A stretch of 64,000 nucleotides of DNA from the NCBI RefSeq assembly GCF_024655635.1, contig NZ_JANLGI010000020.1, positions 1 to 64,000 on the forward strand. Reading direction: 5' to 3'. The translations under genes and the position numbers were made by a program. The notes below the pieces were generated by a model that worked only from the letters and a program-made list of their open reading frames with translations, did no database searches and was not told where the DNA came from. The stretch's first letter is position 1; the number at the start of each line of letters is the position of its first letter. Below, one piece after another: positions 40,794 to 51,050 of this stretch. The DNA is from Allobosea sp. 47.2.35. Its GTDB lineage: Bacteria > Pseudomonadota > Alphaproteobacteria > Rhizobiales > Beijerinckiaceae.

Positions 40794-40813
40794 GCCCGGC
40801 ATGCATGCCGGGC
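40794..40813. repeat. Perfect 20-bp palindrome in the divergent spacer
   Basis: GCCCGGCATG followed by its exact reverse complement CATGCCGGGC, about 110 bp upstream of the DapA-like gene. Its role is unknown: a second operator or an mRNA hairpin. Confidence 0.6.
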
Positions 40814-40923
40814 TGCCTGGGAGAGGGTGTCGGGCAAGGGTATTTCGGATGATGGCGTGCAAAGGGTGCGTCTCACGAAAGCCGCTTGCGCCCGAGCCGC
40901 TCCGGAATGCGGGAGCCGGCCTG

Positions 40924-41898
40924 ATGAAATACGCCAAGAAGGACGCCAAGGCCTATGCCCGCGCCCATATGAAGGGCATCTGGGCGGCCGCGCTCACGCC
41001 CTTCACCGATACGCTCGCGATCGACGAGGACGGCTTCAGGCAGAACATCCGCCACTGGCTCGACGACCTCAAGATCGACGGCCTGTTCATCGCTGGCAAG
41101 CAGGGCGAGTTCTTCTCGATGTCGATCGAGGAGCGCAAGCGCAATTTCGAGCTGGCGGTCGAGGCCTCGGCCGGCCGCGGCCAGACCATCATGTCCTGCT
41201 CCGATCAGAACATGGACGTCGTCATCGATCTGGCGAAGCATGCCCAGAAGGTCGGCGCTGACTACATCGTCGTGCACGCGCCGATCCTGCATTTCTTCAA
41301 GGAGCAGGACGAGACGCTTTACGAGTACTACCGGACCATCGCCGAGACGGTCGATATCGGCATCGCGCTCTGGAGCCACCCGGATTCCGGCTATCTGATG
41401 AGCCCGCAGCTCTGCAACCGGCTCGCCGATATCGAGAACGTCGTCGCGATCAAGTACAGCGTGCCCCGCCCGATGTATGCGGAGCTGACCCGGCTGGCCG
41501 GCGACCGCATCTTGGTCAGCACGGCATCCGAGGAGGAATGGCTCGACAACATCCTCGAGCTCGGCTGGCAGCTCTATCTCTGCTCCTCGCCGCCTTACCT
41601 GATCCAGACGGCGAACGATCGGCGCATGCGCGAGTATACCGATCTCGCCTTCCGCGGCGAGGCCGAGAAGGCCCGCACCCTCCGCGACAGCCTGAACCCG
41701 GCGCGCGAGGCCCTGCGTGGCACGAGGCCCTCCGAGAAGCCGCATGCGCACCAGAAATACTGGCAGGAGCTGCTCGGGCAGGTCGGCGGGCGCGTGCGAG
41801 CGCCGATGCTGGAGCTGACCGAGGCCGAGAAGGCCGCGACGCGCGCCGCCTTCGAAGCCTGCGGCCTGGGCAAGGCGCCGCTCGCCAAGGCAGGCTGA
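40924..41898 (+). CDS. DapA-like (NAL superfamily) lyase of unknown substrate
   Basis: A 324-residue member of the N-acetylneuraminate lyase/dihydrodipicolinate synthase superfamily, a TIM barrel that forms a Schiff base between a lysine and a 2-oxo acid. Lys177 in NVVAIKYSV is the expected Schiff-base lysine. The pyruvate-carboxylate loop that reads GTTGE in true DapA is GKQGE here (residues 58-62). The segment that holds the proton-relay tyrosine (TPYYN) is HAPILHF (residues 118-124). So it should not make dihydrodipicolinate. Its place next to the ring-cleavage dioxygenase suggests an aldolase, hydratase or decarboxylase step on an open-ring intermediate. The ATG at 40924 fits the family length; the long frame upstream is not real. 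lysA in this window is unrelated to it. Confidence 0.85.
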   Translation: MKYAKKDAKAYARAHMKGIWAAALTPFTDTLAIDEDGFRQNIRHWLDDLKIDGLFIAGKQGEFFSMSIEERKRNFELAVEASAGRGQTIMSCSDQNMDVVIDLAKHAQKVGADYIVVHAPILHFFKEQDETLYEYYRTIAETVDIGIALWSHPDSGYLMSPQLCNRLADIENVVAIKYSVPRPMYAELTRLAGDRILVSTASEEEWLDNILELGWQLYLCSSPPYLIQTANDRRMREYTDLAFRGEAEKARTLRDSLNPAREALRGTRPSEKPHAHQKYWQELLGQVGGRVRAPMLELTEAEKAATRAAFEACGLGKAPLAKAG

Positions 41899-42483
<585 letters not shown>

Positions 42484-42500
42484 CGCTGCCGCACCGAAAG

Positions 42501-42528
42501 ACGGGCTCCCCGCACAGGGGGAGTCCGT
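42501..42528. repeat. Hairpin after the dioxygenase gene
   Basis: ACGGGCTCCCC and GGGGGAGTCCGT pair with one mismatch around GCACA. There is no T run. It may partly separate the enzyme genes from the transporter genes. Confidence 0.45.
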
Positions 42529-42662
42529 GCTTGGATAACGGGCAGTGGCGCCTTGCGTCCCGGCCGGGGCGCGGTGATGTTGCACGGGAACAAGCCTAAG
42601 CGCGGCGGCGCAGAAACGCCGCGTCGAACCATCTCAGAGGCAAAACGGAACGACTGGAGTCC

Positions 42663-43832
42663 ATGATGAAACTGCGCGGATTGCTTTTCGGCATCGCGAC
42701 GACGCTGGCTGCCTCCACGGCGCTGGCCCAGCAGCCGGTCAAGATCGGCATGATCACCACGCTCTCGGGGCCCGGCGGCTATCTCGGCCAGGACATCCGC
42801 GACGCGTTCAAGCTCGCCATCGACCTGGAAGGCGGTAAGCTCGGCGGCGTGCCGGTCGAGCTCGTCGTCGAGGACGATGCGCTCAAGCCCGGCCAGGGCA
42901 AGCAGATCGCCGAGAAGATGCTGAAGACCGACGGCATCAAGATCCTGACCGGCATCGTCTTCTCGAACGTCGCCGGCGCGACCGTGCCGGATATCGTCGA
43001 TTCCGGCGCGCTCTATGTCAGCCCCAATGCCGCGCCCTCGAACTTCGCCGGCAAGGAGTGCAACGCCAACTATTTCGTCGTCTCCTGGCAGAACGACAGC
43101 CTGCACGAGAGCGCAGGCCAATACGCCACCAATCTCGGCTACAAGAAGGCCTTTATCCTCGCCCCGAACTACCAGGCCGGCAAGGACGCGTTGACCGGCT
43201 TCAAGCGGATGTTCAAGGGCGAGATCGCCGGCGAGGTCTATACCCGCCTCGACCAGACCGACTTCGCCCCCGAGATGGCGCAGATTCGCGCCGCCAATCC
43301 CGACGTCGTCTTCCAGTTCCATCCCGGCGGCCTCGGCATCGCCTTCCTGCGCCAGTACCAGCAGGCCGGCCTGCTCGGTAAGACGCCGATGGTGCTGGCC
43401 GAGCCCTCGCTCGACGCCACCACGCTGAAGGCGGTCGGCGAATCCGCGCTCGGCCTCAGCGTCACCGCGCACTGGAATTCCGACTTCGACAACGCGGCCA
43501 ACAAGAAGTTCATGGAGGCCTGGACCAAGGCCTATAGTCGCGCCCCGACCTATTATGCCAGCCAGGGCTACGACGCCGCGCTCGCCATCGCGTCTGCCCT
43601 GAAGGCGACCGGCGGCAAGACCGACGTGCCGGCGCTGCGCACGGCGATGGCCAAGGCCGATTTCCAGTCGGTCCGCGGCGCCTTCAAGTTCGGTCCGAAC
43701 CAGCACCCGGTGCAGGATTGGTACGCGCTCAAGGTCGAGAAGGGCGCCGACGGCACGCCGATACTCAAGACCACCGGCACCAAGGTGCTGAGCAACCATG
43801 GCGACGTCTACGCCAAGGACTGCAAGCTCTGA
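42663..43832 (+). CDS. ABC transporter substrate-binding protein, branched-chain amino acid type
   Basis: A 389-residue periplasmic binding protein (Peripla_BP_6). The signal peptide ends with STALAQQ. The mature part opens VKIGMITTLSGPGGYLGQDIRDAF and follows the Leu/Ile/Val receptor pattern with ILTGIVFSNVAGAT and the NYFVVSWQ segment. Relatives bind amino acids, benzoates and other small carboxylates. It has the first place in a transporter block that follows the ring-cleavage dioxygenase, so it probably captures the pathway substrate or a relative. Starts at 42663 and 42666 are both possible. Confidence 0.9.
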   Translation: MMKLRGLLFGIATTLAASTALAQQPVKIGMITTLSGPGGYLGQDIRDAFKLAIDLEGGKLGGVPVELVVEDDALKPGQGKQIAEKMLKTDGIKILTGIVFSNVAGATVPDIVDSGALYVSPNAAPSNFAGKECNANYFVVSWQNDSLHESAGQYATNLGYKKAFILAPNYQAGKDALTGFKRMFKGEIAGEVYTRLDQTDFAPEMAQIRAANPDVVFQFHPGGLGIAFLRQYQQAGLLGKTPMVLAEPSLDATTLKAVGESALGLSVTAHWNSDFDNAANKKFMEAWTKAYSRAPTYYASQGYDAALAIASALKATGGKTDVPALRTAMAKADFQSVRGAFKFGPNQHPVQDWYALKVEKGADGTPILKTTGTKVLSNHGDVYAKDCKL

Positions 43833-43921
43833 ACCGGCCGGCCTAGCCGTTCACGCAACTCTCGTATCGGAACGGCGGCGGAGGATTACACGCCTCTGCC
43901 GCCTGTCCGGATTTGGCAGTG

Positions 43922-44836
43922 ATGACGCTCGTTCTCGAACAATTGCTCAACGGCCTGCAGTTCGGCGTGATGCTGTTCCTGCTCGCGGCCGGGCTGACGC
44001 TGATCTTCGGCATCATGGGCGTGATCAACCTCGCCCATGGCTCGCTCTACATGGTTGGCGCCTATGCCGCCGCCTTCGCCGCGGCACAGACCGGCTCCTT
44101 CCTCATCGCCGTGCTGGCGGGCCTTGCCGCTGCCGCCTTCATCGGCATGGTGATGGAACTCGTCGTGCTGCGAAGACTTTATGCGCGGGACCATCTCGAC
44201 CAGGTGCTGGCGACCTTCGCGCTGATCCTGATCTTCAACCAGAGCGTGACGCTGCTCTTCGGCCGCCAGCCGCTCTTCGTCTCGGTTCCCTCGGCGCTGA
44301 ACGGCTCGGTGCAGCTCCTGCCCGGACTGACCTATCCCGTCTATCGCCTCGCGATCATCGCGGTCGGCCTCCTGGTCGCACTCGGGCTATATCTCCTGAT
44401 CAACCGCACCCGCGTCGGCATGCTGGTGCGGGCCGGCGCCACCCATCGCGAGATGGTGCGTGCGCTCGGCGTCGACATCCGCCTGCTCTACACCGCCGTC
44501 TTCGGGCTCGGCGCCCTGCTCGCCGGCCTCGCCGGGCTGATGGCCGGGCCGATCCTCGCCGTGCAGGTCGGCATGGGCGAGCAGATCCTGATCATGACCT
44601 TCGTCGTGGTGGTGATCGGCGGCGTCGGCTCGATCCGCGGCGCCTTCTTCGGCGCGCTGCTCGTCGGCCTCGTCGACACGAGCTTGCGGGCCTTCATGCC
44701 CGGCCTGCTGCGGCAGGTGATGACCGGTTCGGAAGCCGATGCGCTCGGCGCCGGTCTTGCCTCGATGGGAATCTATCTGCTGATGGCGATCGTGCTGCTG
44801 GTGCGGCCCAAGGGACTGTTCCCCGCCCATGTCTGA
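43922..44836 (+). CDS. ABC transporter permease, LivH type
   Basis: About 304 residues with eight membrane helices and the LivH permease signature. It opens TLVLEQLLNGLQFGVMLFLL, then LTLIFGIMGVINLAHG. Frames with TTG at 43913 and GTG at 43919 also open here; I choose the ATG at 43922. The stop overlaps the start of the LivM-type gene by 8 bp, so the two permeases are translated together. Confidence 0.9.
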   Translation: MTLVLEQLLNGLQFGVMLFLLAAGLTLIFGIMGVINLAHGSLYMVGAYAAAFAAAQTGSFLIAVLAGLAAAAFIGMVMELVVLRRLYARDHLDQVLATFALILIFNQSVTLLFGRQPLFVSVPSALNGSVQLLPGLTYPVYRLAIIAVGLLVALGLYLLINRTRVGMLVRAGATHREMVRALGVDIRLLYTAVFGLGALLAGLAGLMAGPILAVQVGMGEQILIMTFVVVVIGGVGSIRGAFFGALLVGLVDTSLRAFMPGLLRQVMTGSEADALGAGLASMGIYLLMAIVLLVRPKGLFPAHV

Positions 44837-45847
44837 GAACGCCATCACTCACACGGAGGCTTCCGCGCCCGCGCTGGGCCGCATCCTCGCGCTGTTGGCC
44901 CTCGCCATCGCGCTGATCGCCCTGCCCTTCATCGTCAAGGCACTCGGCCAGCCGGCGCTGGTACCCCTGGCGACACGCGTCCTGATCTACGCCATCGCCG
45001 CTGCCAGCCTGAACCTCGCGCTCGGCTTTGGCGGCATGGTCTCGTTCGGCCACGCGGCGTTCTTCGGCATCGGCGGCTATGCCGTCGGCATCCTCTACCG
45101 GACCTTCGCCGACGACGCGCTCTTCCTCGGTTTCATCCCCGGCACGGACCAGCTCCTCATCACCTTGCCCGCTGCGATCCTCGTCGCCGGCCTCTTCGCC
45201 TGCATCATCGGCGCGCTGTCACTCCGCACCAGCGGCGTGCAGTTCATCATGATCACGCTCGCCTTCGCGCAGATGCTGTTCTTCCTCTTCGTCTCGCTCA
45301 AGGCCTATGGCGGCGATGACGGCATGACGATCCGCCGCCGCAATGCGCTGTTCGACCTCAACACCCGCGACGACGTGACCTTCTATTTCATCTGCCTCGC
45401 CATCGCCGCGCTGGTCTTCCTGGCGCTCTGGCGCATCGTCGGCTCGCGCTTCGGCATGGTGCTCGCCGGCATCCGCCAGAACGAGCGGCGCATGGCGGCG
45501 ATCGGCATCGCTCCCTATCGCTACAAGCTCGCCGCCTTCGTCATCTCCGGCATGGGCGCGGGCCTCGCCGGCGCGCTGATGGCCAACTATCTGCGCTTCG
45601 TCAGCCCCGACATGCTGCACTGGACCAAATCCGGCGAGCTAATGATCATGGTCATCCTCGGCGGCGTCGGCACCCTGCTCGGCCCGCTGCTCGGCGCCGC
45701 CGCCCTCGTCATCCTCGAGACCGTGCTGACGAGCTGGACCGAGCATTGGCAGCTCGTGCTCGGCCCGATCCTGCTCCTCGTCGTGCTCTTCACGCAAGGC
45801 GGGCTCAACGGCCTGCTCGCTCGCCTCGGCCTCGGCAGGAGCGCGCC

Positions 45848-45851
<4 letters not shown>
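44829..45851 (+). CDS. ABC transporter permease, LivM type
   Basis: A 340-residue second permease. The LNLALGFGGMVSFGHAAFFGIGGY segment and the later GSRFGMVLAGIRQNERRMAAIGI motif (the region that contacts the ATPase) are LivM hallmarks. It forms a heterodimer channel with the LivH-type protein. Its end overlaps the ATPase gene (ATGA). Confidence 0.92.
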
Positions 45852-47287
<1,436 letters not shown>

Positions 47288-47301
<14 letters not shown>

Positions 47302-48412
47302 AGACCTTTCCGTAATCGTCGCACACAGCGCAGAGAGCGACCCGGTCGAGGCCCTGCGCGATGCGCTGGGCGACATCCTCGCCGGGCTCATCGCCGCCGG
47401 CTGCGGCCCGCATCACCTGCGCGAGATGCTCTGGGAAACCGACCGGCCCGAGGCCTTCCACCTTTCCCGCCATTCCGTCGAGCTGGCCTATCGCGAAACC
47501 TTCGCCGGCTTCCGCCCGTCGATCCGCTTGGCGCCAAGGAGCGAGCCCGGCCTGACCATCCGCGCCCGCCATGCCGCGGCACAGCCGCTGCCCGATACGC
47601 TGGTCGACGGCTACAGCTTGCGCGAACTCGGCCGGCAATACAGCCCGCGCCTGCAGGCCGATATGAAGGCGCTGTTCCGGCAATGGAGCCGAGACGGCGA
47701 GGCCTTCCGCGCCCGCCATGGCGCCGCCGATCTCGCCTATGGCCCCGGCCGCTTCGAACGGCTCGACCTCTACCGCCCGGCTGGCGAAACCCGGGCGCCG
47801 ATCTTCGTCTTCATCCATGGCGGCTACTGGCAGGCCTCGGACAAGGTCCAGCATGCCCAGTTCGCGCAAGGACTGCTCGATTCCGGCTATGCCGTCGCCA
47901 TGCCCAATTACGGGCTCGCGCCAGATACACCGCTGGAAACGGGCATCGCCCAGAGCGTCGCTGCCCTGAACTTTCTCGTCCGCGAGGCCGATGCGCTCGG
48001 ACTCGACGCCGACAGCCTGCATGTCTCCGGCCATTCCGCCGGCGGGCATCTCGCCGCCATGGTGCTCTGCGCGCCGGATGCGCCGCCGATCGCCTCGGCG
48101 CTGCTGCTTTCCGGTCTCTACGATCTGAAGCCGCTCGGCCACCTGCCGCTGGGCCGCTTGCTCGGCCTCGACGATGCCGCTCGCGCCACACGGCTCAGCC
48201 CCATCGCCCAGCCACGCCCGCAATCCACGCGGATCGCCTTCGCGGTCGGCGAGGGCGAGAGCGACGCCTTCAAGGCGCAGTCGGCCGCGCTCGCCGCGAC
48301 ATGGCAAGGGCCGGCCCCCCTGATCTGCTCCGGCCACCATTTCAGCATGCTGGAAGGCCTGAACGGCGGCGCGTTGCTCGATCTTGCCTTGAGCACGGCG
48401 GAGGGCTCATGA
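47288..48412 (+). CDS. Fusion: RidA-like domain plus kynurenine-formamidase-like hydrolase
   Basis: A 374-residue protein with two parts. Residues 100-374 are an alpha/beta hydrolase. HGGYW at 177-181 followed by QASDK is the oxyanion motif of arylformamidases (AFMID/KynB of the hydrolase-fold type), Ser250 in SGHSAGGHL is the nucleophile, and a histidine follows in GHHFSMLEG. Residues 1 to about 97 follow the spacing of a RidA/YjgF subunit (AAG-9 residues-WETDRPEAF..AYRETFAGFRPSIRL..GLTIRARHA). It lacks the RidA glutamate near the C-terminus of that fold. RidA-family proteins include 2-aminomuconate deaminase, so this part may be the deaminase. Start ATG at 47288 (a GTG-type start is also possible upstream). 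Confidence 0.75.
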
Positions 48413-49224
48413 CGCAATCTCGCAAGCCGCTGCGCCTCGCCCTGATCGGCTGGGGCGCCATCAACCGCCGCGTCGCGGAGCTGCTGGCGGAGCGAAGCAA
48501 GGGCGATATCGCCATCGCTGCTGTCGCCGTCCGCAACGCGGCCACGGCCGGAGGTATCCCCAGCGGCGCGAACCTCATCACGACACCCGACGAACTCACC
48601 GGGCTCGACCTCGATCTCGTCGTCGAAGCGGCGGGGCGCGAAGCGGTCGGCATCTGGGGTGAGGCGGCGCTTGGAGCCGCGCCCGCTTTCGCCGTCGCCT
48701 CGACCAGTGCCTTCTGTGACGACGCCTTGCTCGCCCGCCTGATCGCTGCCGCCGAAAGCAGCGGCAGCCAACTCCTGATCCCGCCCGGCGCGCTCGCCGG
48801 GATCGACGGCATCGCGGCCGCCTCCCTGCTGCCGCTCGACGAGGTCGTCCACCGCATCGTCAAGCCGCCGGCCGCCTGGCGCGGCACCTCGGCCGAGAAC
48901 CTGATCGCGCTCGACGAGATCACCAAGGCGACCGCCTTCTTCTCCGGCACTGCCCGCGAAGCCGCCTCGCGCTTCCCACAGAACGCCAATGTCGCGGTGA
49001 TTTCGGCGCTGGCCGGCATCGGTCTCGACCGCACCCGCGTCGAACTCGTCGCCGACCCCGCCGCCGGCGGCAATGGCCACCAACTCAGCGCGCGCGGCGC
49101 CTTCGGCAAGCTCGACATCGCCATCGAGAACCGCCCGCTCGCCACGAATCCGAAATCCTCGGAGATGACGGCGCTCGGGCTAGTCAGGGTGATCGAGAAC
49201 CGCGTGCGCACGCTGGTGCGCTGA
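48409..49224 (+). CDS. Aspartate dehydrogenase-like NAD(P) enzyme
   Basis: A 271-residue protein of the NadX/L-aspartate dehydrogenase family. The Rossmann start is LALIGWGAINRRVAELL and the C-terminal half has FPQNANVAVISALAGIG, FDR-type ILELVADP and GHQLSARGAFGKLDIAIENRP with KSSEMTALGLVRVIENR. Members oxidise L-aspartate to iminoaspartate, which with dihydroxyacetone phosphate gives quinolinate in NAD synthesis. No nadA or nadC lies here, and the gene overlaps the RidA-like fusion gene (ATGA). Its substrate may therefore be an amino acid or amino-muconate-type compound of this pathway. Confidence 0.85.
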   Translation: MTQSRKPLRLALIGWGAINRRVAELLAERSKGDIAIAAVAVRNAATAGGIPSGANLITTPDELTGLDLDLVVEAAGREAVGIWGEAALGAAPAFAVASTSAFCDDALLARLIAAAESSGSQLLIPPGALAGIDGIAAASLLPLDEVVHRIVKPPAAWRGTSAENLIALDEITKATAFFSGTAREAASRFPQNANVAVISALAGIGLDRTRVELVADPAAGGNGHQLSARGAFGKLDIAIENRPLATNPKSSEMTALGLVRVIENRVRTLVR

Positions 49225-49233
49225 CCTTTTCCT

Positions 49234-49337
49234 GTCATTCCGGGCGCAGCGTAGCGAAGACCCGGAATCCACGACTGGGCGCCGCGCTCTTGGGTGAATT
49301 CCGGATCGGCGTCGCTTTGCGGCTTGTCCGGAATGAC
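49234..49337. repeat. Palindromic intergenic repeat, CATTCCGG family
   Basis: GTCATTCCGGGCGCAG at the left and a reverse-complement arm ending CCGGAATGAC at the right, with less perfect pairing inside. It is related in ends and plan to the element at 32815-32912. It separates the aspartate dehydrogenase-like gene from the aldehyde dehydrogenase gene. Confidence 0.75.
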
Positions 49338-49494
49338 GCCAGAAGGCCAGCCCGCGCCATTCATAACCATAACAGTCTGAATTTATCTGATTTAGCCGAC
49401 TGGATCACAGAATGACCCGCCACTTATGGTCCCCATCGAGACCGGCGGGAACGCCGCGCAAAGACTGCTGAACGCATCGCCAGCCGAGGCTTCC

Positions 49495-50928
49495 ATGACG
49501 ACCTATCCCGATCTCAAGCTCTATATCGGCGGCGCCTGGCGGAAGACGGCGGAGGAGCTGCCCGTTCTCAATCCGGCCGATGAAAGCATCATCGGTGCGG
49601 TGCCGCTCGCCGCCCAATCCGACCTCGACGATGCGCTGACGGCCGCCGCCGAAGGCTTCCGGGTCTGGAGCCGCATAGCCCCGCGCGTGCGTGCCGAGAT
49701 CATGCTGAAGGCGGCCGCGCTGATGCGCGAGCGCGTCGAGGAGATCGCCTATGCGATCACGCTGGAGCACGGCAAGCCGCTGGCGCAGGCGCGGCTCGAA
49801 GTGGTCCGGGGCTGCGAGTTCTTCGAATGGGATGCGGCCGAGGGCCAGCGCGCCTATGGCCGCGTCATCCCGAGCGAGCCCGGCATCCGCTATGTCGTGA
49901 TGCACCAGCCGGTCGGTACGGTCGCGGCCTTCTCGCCGTGGAATTTCCCGATGAGCCAGCCCTGCCGCAAGATCGCGGGCGCGCTCGCCGCCGGCTGCTC
50001 GATCATCATCAAGGCGGCCGAGGAGACCCCGGCCGGCGCCCTCCACATCGCGCGGGCCCTGCATGATGCCGGCGTGCCGCCCGGCGTGTTCAACCTCGTC
50101 TTCGGCGTTCCCGCCAAGATTTCGGGCTATCTCATCCCACAGACGCAGACCCGGCTCGTCGCCTTCACCGGCTCGACCGCGGTCGGCAAGCATCTCTCGG
50201 AGCTCGCCGCGCGCCATATGACGCCGGTGCTGATGGAGCTCGGCGGCCATGCCCCGGTCATCGTCTGCGACGATGTCGACCCCATCGCCGCAGCCCATCT
50301 CTCCGCTACCCGCAAGGTCCGCAATGCCGGGCAGGTCTGCACCTCGCCGACGCGCTTCTTCGTGCAGCAGGATATCTACGAGCGCTTCACCAAGGCCTTT
50401 GTGGAAAAGGCGCAGGCCACGAAAGTCGGCAACGGCCTCGATGCCGGGACCGAGATGGGCCCGGTCGCGAACCATCGCCGCATCGAAGCTCTGGAAGCGC
50501 TGACGGCTGATGCCCGCGCCCGTGGCGGGCGTGTGCTGACCGGCGGCGAGCGCCTGGGCAATCGCGGCTATTTCTTCCCGCCCACGGTTCTCACCGAATT
50601 GCCTGACGATGCCCGCGCGCTCCGCGAGGAGCCCTTCGGCCCGATGGCGATCATCAACCCCGTCCGCACGGTCGAGGAAGCCATCGAGAAGGCCAATTCC
50701 CTGCCCTTCGGCCTCGCGGCCTATGGCTTCACGCACTCTGCAGCGCGGGCCGATCAGCTCGCTGATGGCATCGAGGCCGGCAATGTCTCGATCAACACGC
50801 TGGAGGCCTCTGTCGCCGAGGTGCCCTTCGGCGGCGTCAAGGACAGCGGCTACGGACGCGAGGGTGGCGCCGAGGGCTTGGCGCATTACATGACCGTCAA
50901 GACCCTGTCTCACAGGATGGTCATCTAG
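49495..50928 (+). CDS. NAD-dependent aldehyde dehydrogenase, succinate-semialdehyde type
   Basis: A 477-residue ALDH. Cys282 in NAGQVCTSPTR is the nucleophile, Glu248 in LMELGGHAP the base, and Lys173 with the FSPWNFP segment binds NAD. The closest family is succinate-semialdehyde dehydrogenase (GabD type), and close kin act on other semialdehydes such as 2-aminomuconate semialdehyde. The family start is the ATG at 49495; a longer frame exists. It is separated from the cluster by the palindromic repeat (270 bp), so co-transcription is unsure, but its chemistry fits the pathway's semialdehyde step. Confidence 0.88.
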   Translation: MTTYPDLKLYIGGAWRKTAEELPVLNPADESIIGAVPLAAQSDLDDALTAAAEGFRVWSRIAPRVRAEIMLKAAALMRERVEEIAYAITLEHGKPLAQARLEVVRGCEFFEWDAAEGQRAYGRVIPSEPGIRYVVMHQPVGTVAAFSPWNFPMSQPCRKIAGALAAGCSIIIKAAEETPAGALHIARALHDAGVPPGVFNLVFGVPAKISGYLIPQTQTRLVAFTGSTAVGKHLSELAARHMTPVLMELGGHAPVIVCDDVDPIAAAHLSATRKVRNAGQVCTSPTRFFVQQDIYERFTKAFVEKAQATKVGNGLDAGTEMGPVANHRRIEALEALTADARARGGRVLTGGERLGNRGYFFPPTVLTELPDDARALREEPFGPMAIINPVRTVEEAIEKANSLPFGLAAYGFTHSAARADQLADGIEAGNVSINTLEASVAEVPFGGVKDSGYGREGGAEGLAHYMTVKTLSHRMVI

Positions 50929-51050
50929 CCGCAATGCGCCGGACAGGCTGACCGGTTATCCTGCTGGCAGGAATGCCATAGGGACGAAATATTGCGCATG
51001 GACTGGGTGGAAAGCTGGCGGCTCCGGGTTTTCCCGGCATTCTGGCCGCG

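Noticed and set aside
40099..40923. Upstream extension of the DapA-like gene by 275 codons
   Set aside because: The extra part is antisense to the LysR gene and spans its promoter; the family starts at 40924.
40924..41898. Reading the DapA-like gene as the lysine-biosynthesis dapA
   Set aside because: The substrate loop and catalytic tyrosine region differ, and it belongs to a catabolic cluster far from lysA.
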